Source: Triatoma infestans (Eukaryota; Arthropoda; Insecta; Hemiptera; Reduviidae). From it: a stretch of DNA of 64,000 nucleotides. Numbering within the stretch: position 1 is the first letter of the stretch; each line of letters opens with the position of its first letter. A model generated the notes under the pieces. That model was not told the origin of the DNA. It made no database searches and saw only the letters and a program-made list of their open reading frames with translations. Positions 12,725-23,869 of this stretch are shown here, in pieces. Location of the stretch: the NCBI GenBank assembly GCA_011037195.1, contig JAAEAF010006049.1, positions 1 through 64,000 on the forward strand. The letters are read 5' to 3'. Made by a program: the position numbers and the translations under genes.

Positions 12725-12850
12725 TTTTTGGAGGTTGGAGTAGAGAGAGTAGGGTCAATTAAGGAATTCAAATATCTGGGGATCAATACTGGATAGGATG
12801 GTGGATAGGAGTTGGAAATACAGAGAAGAACTGGGGAAGCAAGAATGACC
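12725..12850 (+). pseudogene. LINE reverse transcriptase fragment, left part
   Basis: Translation gives VERVGSIKEFKYLGINTG, a stop, then ELEIQRRTGEARMT. The IKEFKYLG ... EIQRRIGEAR pattern is typical of the segment following the reverse-transcriptase core in insect non-LTR elements. It probably belongs with the tail at 13475-13800, with the sequence between them deleted or replaced by the foldback element. Confidence 0.65.
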
Positions 12851-12937
12851 AAATCGAAAAAGTTCCGAGTTCGGCACTGTTGGAAGAAAATGAAAAGAGA
12901 TTTTTCTTATTTCGTCATTGTAGGAATTCTCCTTTAT

Positions 12938-13462
12938 GAGTCACATACGTGTGTAATAGCACCCATCCACAGCAATGCAAGAGAGGCCCTCTCTGGTTGC
13001 AACCACAGCAGAGAGAAGAGAAGCCCTCTGCTTAGGCAGGCTAGAGTGGGAGAACCTGTGTATATAAGCCAGTGGGAATCTATCATATACAACCATACAA
13101 CTGTACACTAGTCGTCGCATTGTGTCATAACTCTACTCTCACCATTCATTCTATCATTTTTCATTATAAAGTCCAATGCAGTTAGTGTAAACTTAGCTAC
13201 ATTATATTAGTGTCAGCATAGCTCGTTCATTTAATCAAACCTAATTTCTCACCTCAACAACCCCATTATATTTGAGGGGCGACTAGTGTACAGTTGTATG
13301 GTTGTATCTGATAGATCCCTTTAGATAGATTCCCACTGGCTTATATACACAGGTTCTTCTACTCTAGCCTGCCTAAGTCAGAGAGTAGTCTCTGTTAACC
13401 AGAGAGGGCCTCTCTTCTCTCTGCTGTGGTTGGGTGCTATTTCACGTGAACCGTGTAAAAAA
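12938..13462. mobile_element. Foldback element E with ~170-bp inverted arms
   Basis: The left arm (about 12938-13118) and right arm (about 13276-13462) are imperfect reverse complements. Shared blocks include ACTAGTGTACAGTTGTATGG, TCCCACTGGCTTATATACAC, CTCTAGCCTGCCTAAG and CAGAGAGGGCCTCTCTT. The centre (13119-13275) is unique and non-coding. The arms differ by small insertions, so the two sides have diverged since insertion. The element lies between two pieces of one LINE. No terminase or transposase frame is present. Confidence 0.75.
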
Positions 13463-13474
13463 AGTTAATAAAGA

Positions 13475-13800
13475 AATTGGAAACCGTTGAAATGGATTTT
13501 TGGCTTAGGTCCATCCGTAAGAAAAGATTGGACAGTACAAGCAATGAGACGGTAAGAGAGGAAATGGGAGTAGTTGAGGATAATAGATAGACAAATGCAA
13601 AGGAAATTGAAATTTGGTTCGGCCACGTTAAGAGCCCATGAAGTGGCCTAATAGGATGTTAGATTGGATCCCCGAGAGGTGATATAGAAGAGGACGGCCG
13701 AAGCAGCAATGCGGGACTAGAGGAAGAGTTGGCCGGGGTCTGGGGGAGGGAGATTTGGACGGCAGAGGTAGGCGGATAGAGGCGCTTCACTTGAACGGCA
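13475..13800 (+). pseudogene. LINE C-terminal and 3' tail fragment
   Basis: Translation gives VEMDFWLRSIRKKRLDSTSN, ETVREEMGV, IWFGHVKSP, then after stops and frame changes EELAGVWGREIWTAEVGG. This matches the usual tail of insect non-LTR reverse transcriptases (EMDFWRRS ... NEVIREEMGV ... WFGHV ... GRPK). It has several stops and at least one frameshift. It pairs with the fragment ending at 12850. Confidence 0.75.
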
Positions 13801-13819
13801 ATCTCAGCAGGTAGGAAAA

Positions 13820-14140
13820 AACTGGTTAACAAAAATGTAAATAAAGATAGTATACGACGTTTAAAGAAATTCGCTGGAGACATTTTCGAGAAAATCGCCA
13901 AAAGCTGAAAAATAATAAAAAACCGGTAATATCGTCGCACTTTCAGTTGAGACTGAAATGGATTTTTGACATAAACTTTATTGTCACATGCAATGGTTAG
14001 TACTGAAAACGGAACATCAAATTTGAACTTCCCATTCGCTAAAAGCTTCCTTTTTCTTTCATACACAAAGAACCTCTAAACTGTATTATTTCTGGTGAAT
14101 TAAATTATGTCTAAAATTCGAACACGATCGTAATAAAATA
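13820..14140 (+). repeat. Dispersed repeat D, 3' part
   Basis: Begins at AGATAGTATACGACGTTTAAA and contains GAGACATTTTCGAGAAAATCG, GTCGCACTTTCAGTTGA, GAACATCAAATTTGAACTTCC and AAATTCGAACACGATCGTAAT. Joined directly to the LINE tail, so one of the two is truncated at this junction. Confidence 0.65.
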
Positions 14141-14249
14141 AAAAAAAATCCACGGAAACGTATTCAGTATACGTCTAATCGGAAACTGATTTTCTATAAA
14201 AATTGATTTCCCTTGGAAAGGCGTTATGTAATTTAATAAATATCAAGAA

Positions 14250-14486
14250 AGGGAAGGGATTAGCTCAGTGGTAGCGCGCTGGACTAGTAACGCGGAGATC
14301 ACGGGTTCGAATCCAGCCGTGCTACCCTTAGATTTTCTCTTCCTAGGAGCCCCTACAGCTCACTGTCGGTGATGGACAGTGTTGTCTGTAACGGGAGAAC
14401 ACTGCCCGGAGGCCGGCAGTGCATTGAGAAGGCTCCGATGGCGCAAATAACCCCAGATGTTAAAACGCCTTAAATTTAAAAAAAAA
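14250..14486 (+). mobile_element. tRNA-derived SINE, copy 1
   Basis: The head contains a pol III A box (TAGCTCAGTGGTAGCGC) and a B box (GGGTTCGAATCC) about 30 bp apart, as in a tRNA. The body then reads CCTAGGAGCCC, GGTGATGGACAGTGTTGTCT, GAGGCCGGCAGTGCA and GAGAAGGCTCCG, ending in ACGCCTTAAATTTAAAAAAA. The same head and body recur at 37868-38106 and, reversed, at 59425-59665. Flanks TATCAAGAA (14241-14249) and TAACAAGAA (14487-14495) look like a target-site duplication. The anticodon and parent tRNA are uncertain. Confidence 0.9.
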
Positions 14487-14489
14487 TAA

Positions 14490-15110
14490 CAAGAATACAA
14501 TACTTGCATTTTACTCCTAAGCAGCACTTTAGAGGAAACTTCTCTAAAAAAAAGAAGCCCTCAGAAATTAATTTTCGGGGGGGAGGAGGGGACATGTATC
14601 AAACAAAAGTTCAAGCAAACAAGTACATGCATTTTCAGCGGCGCAAACTAGATACAGAAATAAGATTAAGGAGGGGTTGCAAAATTAAAATGAGCTAATA
14701 AAAATATTTTTTTGTCCATTTTTATCCAATTTAGTACATAAATGGATTAAAAGCAAAAACATTTAATTAAAATTATATATATATATATACACTGACCAAT
14801 TAAATATGTGTTAAATGCTTTAACCTCTTTAAATTAATTACTACATTGAAAAGTGTTTTTAATTGGTTATGAATTATAATAATTAATATTCATCTTATAA
14901 TCCAACACAAATTATAATCACTCACACACATATATCCACTCAAAACGCTTATTAATTCATTTATATGCAAGAATTCTTTATAATCTTTCTTATAGGCCAA
15001 GCGTTTTTTTTTATTTTATGTTTTTTTATTTAAACAGGAATAAAAATGGTGGCAAAAGTTTTATGTATCCCCATTTTGTCTGTACGTGACTAACCTAATT
15101 GATATTAATT
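14490..15110. other. No gene seen; AT-rich
   Basis: AT-rich, with a (TA)n tract near 14777-14790 and a G-rich run at 14577-14590. No coding or element signal was found. Confidence 0.4.
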
Positions 15111-15114
15111 TTAT

Positions 15115-15780
15115 TACATTCACTTACTGCTGTAAGTGGAAGTATTACGACCGTGTCAAATTTTTTATATCGGAAGTTTATACATGCTTTGAGGTCCCCT
15201 AAAATCGGAAAGAGTGGTTTTCAGAAACAGTGGTCGCTGTGTGTGCGTGCGCGTATGTGTATATACGTGGAGGGGGTGGTAGTGTGAGCGATGGGATTAT
15301 GTTTTCCAGTAAAGTGCATATTTTAGTTTAATATAGAATTCTATCGTCTTAAATAATGTTAATTAGAATTAAATATGATGCCGAAATTCCGAGTTTAAGA
15401 AAAGTCGATTGAACGGAAGTGCTTTTTATTAAAGTTTTTTTTTCTTCTCAGTTTTCTGCGATTCTTTCCGTCAAAATATCGACAGAATTCATTAAATTTT
15501 TGTATACTAAGAACAAAGAAATCTATTATTTTTGTTTCCAATTTCCTCAAAATAGTAATCTTACTAAATTTAAATTCTCTCATTTGAAGAGAAGTAAACA
15601 TTTAATAAAAATTATAGGTTTTACAAAATTTGTCAACTATAACTACGTAAACTGCAGTGAGAGAAAGCCGTGTGTGACTTTCAAAGCAGATTTTTTTTTT
15701 TTTAATCTAAAGCGAAGATTTAAAGCTTCTTTAGTTTATGACATATTTTTATTTTTTATTTATTTTTTTCTCTGAAACTT
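15115..15780 (-). repeat. Dispersed repeat D copies, reversed
   Basis: Contains CACTTACTGCTGTAAGTGGA, TATTACGACCGTGTCAAATT, then GAACGGAAGTGCTTTTTATT, GTCAAAATATCGACAGAATTC, and the start-type sequence CTGCAGTGAGAGAAAGCCGT near 15653. It has a second unit start at 15370-15420. Confidence 0.6.
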
Positions 15781-16069
15781 TTTCGATATTCCAATTATCG
15801 AAGCTGACTATTTACAGTAAATATATATATCTTAAAATGCCTTGAGAGCTAAAATATTTTCGAAAAAGAATATAATACAAATTTCTCTTTTTACGCTCTT
15901 TTTCTTACTCTCTTTCTGTCACTGTAACTGTCTCGTTTGTCCTCTCTCACACTCCCACTCTAAGATGTGAGGTATATCTCTACAGGAAGGGGAATCTGTT
16001 GGGAAGAAAACCGCACGAATTACTTTTAATGCAAATATTAAAATTCAAATGTTTTTTTCTAAACGTTTT

Positions 16070-16500
16070 TCGAAAGGTGCTAGGAATTATACTTGTTTAC
16101 CTGACAGCGCTCTCTCTTCTCGGAAAATAGTATAGATTTAAACCTAACTCAAAGGTTTTTCCCAGAATATCCGTAAAAATAAATTTATCCAGAAATTTAT
16201 TTCAAAAAAGTGATAGGTATTTATATGCATACATAGTATACGAAGTTTAAAGAAAATTGCTAGGAGCCATTTTCGATAAAATCACACGATAGTACCACCT
16301 AAACGGAATATCATGTTTGAGCTTCCTGCTACTTTTCATTTTTGAGATATTCTGTTAAAACCAACACACACACAAACACAGATCATTTGCTTAAAACATT
16401 TTTTGTCGTATTCAGAGGACTTCAAAAATGTATTTCCGATGAAAACTCAATTTCGAAAATTTGACACGATCGCAATACTAGCAGTAAGTGAAACTAATAA
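16070..16500 (+). repeat. Dispersed repeat D, 3' half
   Basis: Shows AAAAGTGATAGGTATTTATA, CATAGTATACGAAGTTTAAAG, GCCATTTTCGATAAAATC, CACACACACAAACACAG, TATTTCCGATGAAAACTCAA and TTGACACGATCGCAATACTA. One of the clearer consensus matches in the window. Confidence 0.75.
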
Positions 16501-19365
16501 TCTATTACTTTGAAGAATGTTTGATCATTTGTAACTGTGTAAATTGTAATAAAAGGAAGTTGTGTGAGTGTTTTACACCAGATTTGGAGGGGGGTTGTTG
16601 GCCCAGCCCTGATGATGGCATAAAATTCTGTCGAAATTTATAGGCTATTGATATAAATGACTCCTAAATCTATTCACATAAGCTTAAGGAATCTCCGAAA
16701 CAAAAAATATTACAAGTTAGTTTAGTTACAATACATAATTTTTTTTTTTAAATAAACTAATTGTAAAGGAAAAATTAAAGGGAGATTTAAGTTTAACAAA
16801 TGACAAAAGGTGCGTCTGCCTCTTTTTCAATTAGTAGAAGAAGGTCGTAGAACAAATAGAAAGGATTCTCTTCTACTTTAGGATGAGTTTAGTTGTAGTA
16901 CAAGTAAAACAAAGCGGAAGCATCCAGAATAGTAAAGTGAGAAAGTCAGAATGTTGTAGGGGGGTGAGAGTGGCGGGGCCGTCAAGAAAGGAGTAAGTAG
17001 AAGGTAGTGTTGTTGGAGTGATGCCGGTGGTGATGGAAGGGGAAGATCGTAATTTCACTAAGCAAACATCATACTCGGAAGTTTAATTAATTGTACAAGC
17101 TAGTAGACAATATATAATTAAATGAAGGGAAATAATGTTTGTCGCTAGCTGTTTGGTTGGAGTTGGTAAAAGAGGAGGACGTCTTTTTTGATCGATTGTC
17201 ATTTCCCGCACTAAAGTGTTATATATATATATATATATATACGGGGTAGGGAAGGATGAGGTGATGTGTGCTGGTAGATAGACAGGAAAGGGAAGAAGTG
17301 TAAAGTTGGTTTATGGATGTGTATGAGTGTGTGTCTATGGAGGAATGGTAATGCAGTAACACTAGCACTTGTAGTAGTAGTCCAACTGGAGAAGAGTAGA
17401 GAACAGAGCCGGCTGCCATTCGTGGCACTATATAGCATGCTCTCTCTGTCTCTCACATTAACTGGCGAGCTTAGAGAGGCTGTGAACAGAGAGAACGGGT
17501 GGCTGAGAAAAGACCAGAGAGCTAAAAGGGTCTAATTGTTTGCCCAGGACTCTCTTTCTCCTTTCAATTACCAGAGTCGGCAGAAGAGAGATGCACGAGT
17601 TATTGTTGTATTAGGTTGAGGGCAATTAATTCTAGAAACAGTGGCAACAGTGGTATGAAAGGAGAGCGAGCGAGAGAGTATGAGAAAGACAAAGAGGGCG
17701 GCCTTCAGCAATAGAATGAACGAAGTTAGAAAGAGTTAGAGAGAGAACCAGGGGAAGCGGCGGCAAGGGGCAGTAGTAGTACTAGCGACCCGGGGGCCGG
17801 CTGCCGCCTATCGACCGGACAGACCGACCGTCGAACGAAACACAAGCCAGGTTATAGCTTCAATTATCCCACTACGCACTCCATATATATATATATATAT
17901 ATATATATAGACCGAGAGAGGTGAAAGAGAAGTTCAAATCACATCGCCACCTCCTTAACCTATATAAAATAAAAACTCACTCTACCGCGCTCTCTCATAT
18001 TTAAATACCACACCTCCCGGAGCCTGATTAAAATGAAATATTCCACTGATATTTGGAATTAGAAAATTCCCAGCAGGGATTCTTGTGGCCCACCTTATTA
18101 ATTGTGTACCGTTGTATCATCAGGCTCTCTGGTTTTTAGCCTTTACCACCAATTCCTTTTCTTTTTCCTTTATCCTAACTTCTCTCTCTCTATCTCTGTC
18201 TATCTTTTAGGCCGGTGTGCCTCTCACCTCTGACGCTGGTTATAGGCCGCCACTGGGCTTATTTGAATGAATTATTTCCCCTTCCTATCATTTGGACTAC
18301 CAGCCAACCACTTTACTACTGCCGATGTAACTTTTCCCCTCTCCTCCTGCCATATGACAACGCTTATTTGCATTTAAAATGATTTCTTAAAAGAATTTTA
18401 TCCATAAAGATTTTTTAAAAGTTTTTATTCCATCATAAACCTGTCCATATGCACTTACTAAAATTAAACCTGGTTGTACCTCTATATACGTATATATATT
18501 CATATATAAATACATAATTCCCCCGAAAGATGGGCAGGCAATCTAGATGCTAGAAGAACCAAAAAGAACATATAAAAAAAGAGAGATAGAGGGAGGGAGA
18601 GAGATAGAGTGAGAGAGAGAGAAAGAGAAGTAGTGGTAATACCTGGGGGGTTGCCCTCAGGCTATATAATGTTATTCAAGAACCATGCATTTTATCAACA
18701 AGTGTTTTCTTGCCTGAATCGATATTTCTAATATAGTTAATAATCATAATATTCTCATATACGATTAAATTAGATAGATTTTCTGTCTGAAATAACATCA
18801 TGCTTGAACCGCTAAAAGAAATTCCATGAAATTAAGCAAGAGACTAAAATGTTTCCTAGTTAGGAAGAGGCAAACTACGTACAATTGATTTTCCACAAAG
18901 TATCTTCTAAATATATCATCCTCATCAAGGTTTCAAGAAATAACGAAGATCAAGCGTCACATCGATTTCATTTCAAAAACTCTGTGTAATGAGAAACTGC
19001 AGTTTCCAATGTTTACTGCAGATGCTTTGTTCCGCCTGCTGACAGCTTCTGAAATGTGCCACATTATAAGCAAACAAGTTCGGCCTTAGCATTACAGACT
19101 TCAATTACTCCTAGACCAAGAAAATGAATAAGCAACGTCAGTCTTCACGGAGTATTAGTACAAAAAGCAGTAAATATACTAGGAGCTTTTTCTTTACGAT
19201 CGACCGCAAAAGCAAGACTTACAACTAGCATTATATCAAAACTGTCATCCCTTGCCAATGCAACTCTAAGTGATACTTTACAGCAAAGGAATGCTGTTCC
19301 CTTAACACCACACACACACACACACACACACACAAAATCCCTGGAAATTGTTTTAGGCATTTATG
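16501..19365. other. No gene seen; purine-rich and microsatellite-rich block
   Basis: Locally less AT-rich than the surroundings, especially 17240-17860. There are (TA)n tracts at 17217-17240 and 17883-17909, (GA)n around 18570-18630 and (AC)n at 19309-19334. A GC-rich patch at 17750-17830 lies just before the second TA tract. It could be a promoter or 5' UTR region of an undetected gene, but no open frame, TATA/initiator pair or splice pattern supports that. Confidence 0.4.
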
Positions 19366-19367
19366 TT

Positions 19368-20000
19368 CTAAGAGAGTACACGAAGTTTAAATAAAATGGT
19401 TGGTGCCATTTTCGGGAAAATCGTGAAAACTGAAGAAAAAAAACATTCAGTAAAGTCATATTTCCGATTGATGGGTATTGCCCGCAATAGATGCGATGGC
19501 ATATCAATCTACCTGTGTACCTAAATGGAATACCTAATTTGAGCTACCGGCAATATTTCGTTATAATCAAACAATTAGGAAACCTAACAACATGACGTAT
19601 ATCCGGTAAAAACTCAAATTCGAAAATTTGACACATCGCAACGGTTCCTCGCTTAGTAGGAGAGAGAATTAAAAGTCACAGAAAATTTGGTACTAAAAAT
19701 CGTCTGTAACAAATGGTTTCATGCAAAATCCGTCAATTGAATTTTATTTTCTCAGTTTTTCGCGATTTCTTCTCAAATGGCTCCAACAATTTTCTTTAAA
19801 CTTTTCAGATTAAATAGAGAATGAAAGCTTATCACTTTTATTTGAAGCAGTTTTTCTAAAAAATATGGTTTTCGGAGAGTTATGGGAATATCTGTGGCGT
19901 AAGGCTTTAGATGATCTCATTCAGGTAGCTGAGTTTTAAACATAAACAAGTATTTTGGAAATGTTTGATATAGGAGTGTTTCACAACAGGGTTTTCTAAA
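19368..20000. repeat. Dispersed repeat D, two copies tail to tail
   Basis: A plus-strand 3' half (19368-19675; ACACGAAGTTTAAATAAAATGG ... TTTGACACATCGCAACGG) is followed by a minus-strand part (19690-20000; GCAAAATCCGTCAATTGA, ATGGCTCCAACAATTTTCTTT, TTATCACTTTTATTTGAAGC). The junction is an inverted pair of partial copies. Confidence 0.65.
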
Positions 20001-21145
20001 TTATTGTTTCTATCAAGATTTTATATATAATACCTTGAAATGAAGTTTTGAATGAAGAAATAGTGACTTATCAAACAATGAGCAAAAGTAATGCTTTTTT
20101 TACACTCGAATTCAGATATTTAACAAGAGTGTAGCCAATATTTTACTTATGAGATAAATATTAACATTTTTTTACAACCATATGAAATTATTGGTGCTTA
20201 TTTTATATGAATATAAAAAAATATGTAAAGGTGCAAATACTGAGAATGTATTTTAATTCAAGACAAATACTCCCTCTCACACTATCTGTTCTCACCTTAA
20301 ATCCTTTGCTATCTGGAATTTATTTTTTAATATGTTCTTGTTTCCCAATATTGCCGCTAGATGTCGGGCTAGTTAAAGTTGAATAATATTATTTTACGTC
20401 ACTTGTGAGTAAAAAGTTGGATTTTTTACTTTTTATCACTTGTGATTAAAAATATAGCTTCACGCACTACTTTTGATTTATTAATTTGTCACATTATTAC
20501 ACGGTTGCAGACAAAATTACTTTATAAATAGATATAAATATGTTGTCCTCTAAATTCCAAAAAATCCATATATGGAAAGTAGTATTATTTTATACATTAT
20601 AATAGTTAATAAAAAAAATACAATCTGAAAAATAAAGATTAACATATTAGGTCGAGGAGAAAAGTGGTAAATGCCAGAAGAAGAAGAAGATGACCTATAA
20701 ACTAGGTAGGTAACAAATACAAGGTAGTGTGAGGGACGGACAGTGTGTGACTCAAAGGGGGCACGGATCTGGTCAACAGGAGTCAGTCTTTCTCTCTCTC
20801 TCAGTCACAGTCACTCTCTCCTCTAAACTGCATACATATACAAAACACCGAGTGAATAAGTGAGAGATTTTAAGAAAGGAGGTGAGATATTCGTTGTATA
20901 GGCCAGAGGTTACTGTCCTTATGTTGACCTTTTTATACGGATGGACTTTCATAGGCGACATACAACATGTTCCGCATCCCTATGTTTTACATTTACAGCT
21001 TTTAACAGAGTAATACTTTCAAAAACAAAATCTAGCATGTGAATTACTCACACGACTTTCTCTTGCTTCAATTTTTATAATTCCGTTATATTAAAATTTG
21101 CTTGAAACGCGCATTGTATAATAAACTTTTGGTTAGGTGGTACAA
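20001..21145. other. No gene seen
   Basis: AT-rich. Two stretches (20250-20420 and 21410-21600) share TCAAATACTCCC, TTGCTGCTAGATGTC-like and TTTACGTCACTTGTGAG sequence, so an additional low-copy repeat is present. No coding region is supported. Confidence 0.4.
20190..20450 (+). repeat. Low-copy repeat F, copy 1
   Basis: Shares AATGCATTTTAATTCAAG-like sequence, CAAATACTCCC, GCTAGATGTCGGGCTA/AGGCCA, TTGAAGTTGAATAAT-type sequence and TTTTACGTCACTTGTGAG with 21410-21640. The order is the same in both copies and the similarity runs about 200 bp. No termini or coding region were identified. Confidence 0.6.
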
Positions 21146-21149
21146 ACTA

Positions 21150-21400
21150 AAATTATAAAAATGGCGAGGATTATATTTGTTTATCTAACAGCGCCCTCTG
21201 TTCTCAACTATGTTACCTAAACGAAATTTCAAGTTTATTTCGTTTTTAAGCTTTGCTGTTCACATACACAAACCACTTTCTAAAAACCATTTTTCTGACT
21301 CAGGGGACCTCAAAACTTACATTTCCGATGAATACGCGATATCGCAAATTAGACACGATTACAAAAACCTCTTCTTACTAGGAGTATGAGAAACTAAAAA
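21150..21400 (+). repeat. Dispersed repeat D, 3' end
   Basis: Contains AACGAAATTTCAAGTTT, TTTTCTGACTCAGGGGACCT, ACATTTCCGATGAATACG and AGACACGATTACAAAAACC followed by CTTACTAGGAGTATGAGAAA. Confidence 0.65.
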
Positions 21401-21404
21401 ATAT

Positions 21405-21650
21405 GAAAATTTGCAAATATTGAGAATGCATTTTAATTCAAGTCAAATACTCCCGGTCTATAACCTGCTCCTTTAATATAACCTCAAATCCGCTGTATTT
21501 GGGATATTTGTTTTGATCTTGCCTCGTATATTGCTGCTAGATGTCAGGCCAATTAGAGTTGAACAATTTTACTTTACGTCACTTGTGAGAAAAAAGTTGT
21601 GGCTGTTTTTTCACTTTTTGTCACTACTTGGAAAAAGTAATTTCTTTTGA
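21405..21650 (+). repeat. Low-copy repeat F, copy 2
   Basis: Second copy of the repeat at 20190-20450, with TTTTAATTCAAGTCAAATAC, TATTGCTGCTAGATGTCAGG and TTTACTTTACGTCACTTGTG in the same order. In both cases it begins just downstream of AT-rich sequence; here it directly follows a D tail. Confidence 0.6.
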
Positions 21651-23095
21651 TTTTTACTTATTTTATTTTTATTTTATTAATCAAATATCAATTTACTGAT
21701 TCTCTGTTATATATGGCATCAGATATTTCAATCATATTTGCTATATAATAGTCCTGGAAGTGACATAAAGGTCCGCTTTCCCTCTTTCTCATGTATATAT
21801 ATATATATATATATAAAATATAGTACTACCGTATATTGTGGGAAATGGTGGAGTTTTAATATAGAGTTTTGGTAGGCATGAATGAATAATGGGTAGCAAT
21901 GTTTAGTATGAGTCAGTGAGAGTATACTTTTTCTCTCTCTCTCTCTCGCACGCTATTCTCTTCTCTTCACTCTGTCTCTCATTGTTTGCACATTAAATCG
22001 TCTATATTAATCACCTAGACGGGGGATGAGTCAGGGTTCAGTGGCATGGCGACGCGCCCGCTCAGAGTGTCTACTACAACTCTTCCAAGTTTCTGTGTGT
22101 GTGAGTAAAGGAATAAGGGAGTATTGCTGCGTTATTAAACTGGCAGACGAATATTGAAATTCACATATATTGTCATGGTATGGAATGGATGAAGAGAGAG
22201 TGAGATAAAGAGAAAGTAAAAGAGAAAGGAGGAATCTCTGTCTCACACGCACACGCACACACACTGAGAGGGTGTAATGAGTGAGAGGTGATTCCTCTAC
22301 TATCCCCATACGACAGAGGGGTGTCAGGATAGATGGACGGACGGCTGGATGTCGTCGCCTACTCCAACCTCCCACACCAACACACGCAGAAAACAGCACC
22401 AGCGACCATCCAACCTAACAAAAGGTTCTAACCCCGCACACCCCTTACTCCTCCCATTCATATACCCCCTCTCACTGCATAGGTCGTTATTTAATTAGAA
22501 TAGTTCCCCCCCCCTCTAGTTCTTCTTCACCAAAAACCTAACTCACCCTCCACCGGGATAATATCTCTCGCTTATTCCCTTCAGCGAGAGAATGAGATCA
22601 GACATATAGACCACTCGATAACTACTACAATACTTCTCATATTATAGCTGTGAACAATCGACCACATCATCATTATTAGATCTGTCCTATTATTATTATT
22701 ATTATTATTAACCATCATTCAATATTGATTAAATAAATTTATAACAGAGTTGACTTAAATTTTGTTGAAAAACAAACAGGGCAACCAACAATTCTGTTCT
22801 ATTTCCTGAATATTTCACCATTTTTCTGTATATGTGGAGGATTTCGAGCAATCTACAGGTAAACAATGGGGCTAACAAGAGAAAAGATAATTAAGTTAAC
22901 AATCTGAATAGGGGACTGAGATTCGAACTAAGTACGATTAACTGGCAATATCGTTCAATATTAAAGTTGACTGTGCAGTCGCGTTTAAGATTACTATTTA
23001 TCATCACCCATACAATAAAAAAATCTGTACTGTTGTCATCAATTTTATATCAATTGGAGACTTAATAAATTTGACTTTAAACAATAAACTGAAAT
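21651..23095. other. No gene seen; microsatellites and CT-rich sequence
   Basis: Contains (TA)n at 21792-21816, CT-rich tracts near 21930-21980, CA/CT-rich sequence at 22240-22560 and (TAT)n at 22687-22710. Open frames here are low-complexity. Nothing else is supportable. Confidence 0.4.
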
Positions 23096-23690
23096 TGACT
23101 TTTTCCCCCTCTCCCAAAACTCCTTTAAATGAACTTTCTAAAAAAAAAAGTCCCCACCAAAAAGTGATATGTATCCGTATTCATGGTTAGGTAACAAATT
23201 CAAACGAAAATTCGGAGGAACTGAAATAACTTAAGCTACTGAAGTAAAAAAGCACTTCCGGTCGATGGATTTTCTTCAAACACAGAATTTTAACAACATA
23301 TATTATTCTAATTAATATTATTTAGATGATAAAATTGTATAATATAAACTAAAATAGCACTTTAAAGGTAAACATAACATTGCCCCTCTCCCATAAACCA
23401 CCATAAAAGAATTTTTCCGCAGAAATGTTTCAAATAAAAGTTGTTGTAACCCTTTGTATGAGTAAGCGATATACTAAGTTTAAAGAAAATTGTTGGAGCT
23501 GTTTTGGAGATAACCTCAGAAAACTGAAAAAACCTGTACAGTAGAAACACACTTCCTATTCAACCAGTAAAATTGGCAACATATTTAATTCTATTAATTA
23601 TTATTTAGACGATACAATTATATACTACATTGAAATAGCGCTTTAGAGGAACACATAACTCCCCCTCCAACACCCAAAGCCTCTGTGCAA
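23096..23690 (+). repeat. Dispersed repeat D, tandem modules
   Basis: GCACTTCCGGTCGATGG at 23252 and ACACTTCCTATTCAACC at 23549 start two successive modules about 297 bp apart. A third module begins at 23600 and resumes at 23826 (GTACTTCCGGTTGAC), where it is interrupted by a family A hammerhead element. This is the clearest tandem organisation of family D in the window. Confidence 0.7.
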
Positions 23691-23826
23691 GTCTGTGTTA
23701 TCACTTATCACACAGTCTGACAAACACATCCTGAAGATGAGCGAACGCCCGAAACCGGTCGATGACCACAAAATGAAGCAGAAAATGTCTCTGATGCTTT
23801 CCAACCACGAAAATCACAAAAACTGA
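23691..23826 (+). mobile_element. Hammerhead-bearing element, family A, single arm
   Basis: Right-arm type family A sequence: CACACAGTCTGACAAACACAT (centre side), ribozyme, GATGACCACAAAATGAAGCA, AAAATGTCTCTGATGCTTTCC and the outer AACCAC end. The GCTACCACGG segment between AAGCAG and AAAATG is deleted. It lies inside a D module, which continues after it. Confidence 0.75.
23725..23767 (+). ncRNA. Hammerhead ribozyme motif A1
   Basis: Core CTGAAGA (from 23731), stem II GAGC-GAAC-GCCC with one mismatch, GAAA, stem III ACCGGT and C23760 as predicted cleavage nucleotide. Stem I can form between CATC (23727-23730) and GATG (23761-23764). All conserved core bases are present. Confidence 0.75.
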
Positions 23827-23869
23827 AAAATCCAATAAGTAAAATGGTACTTCCGGTTGACAAATTTTG

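Noticed and set aside
13659..14066. Minus-strand open frame of 135 codons
   Set aside because: Antisense to a LINE tail and family D sequence. Serine/proline/phenylalanine-rich composition is typical of a shadow frame.
14250..14326. Looks like a tRNA gene (A box, B box, CCAGC...GCTACC arms)
   Set aside because: The anticodon stem does not pair well, and the same head is fused to a constant 3' body and A-rich tail in two other places, so it is the head of a SINE.
22031..22399. Minus-strand open frame of 122 codons, possible gene
   Set aside because: Built from GA/CT and AC microsatellite sequence (VCVRVRVRQ, LLSLLLSLYL) with no domain.
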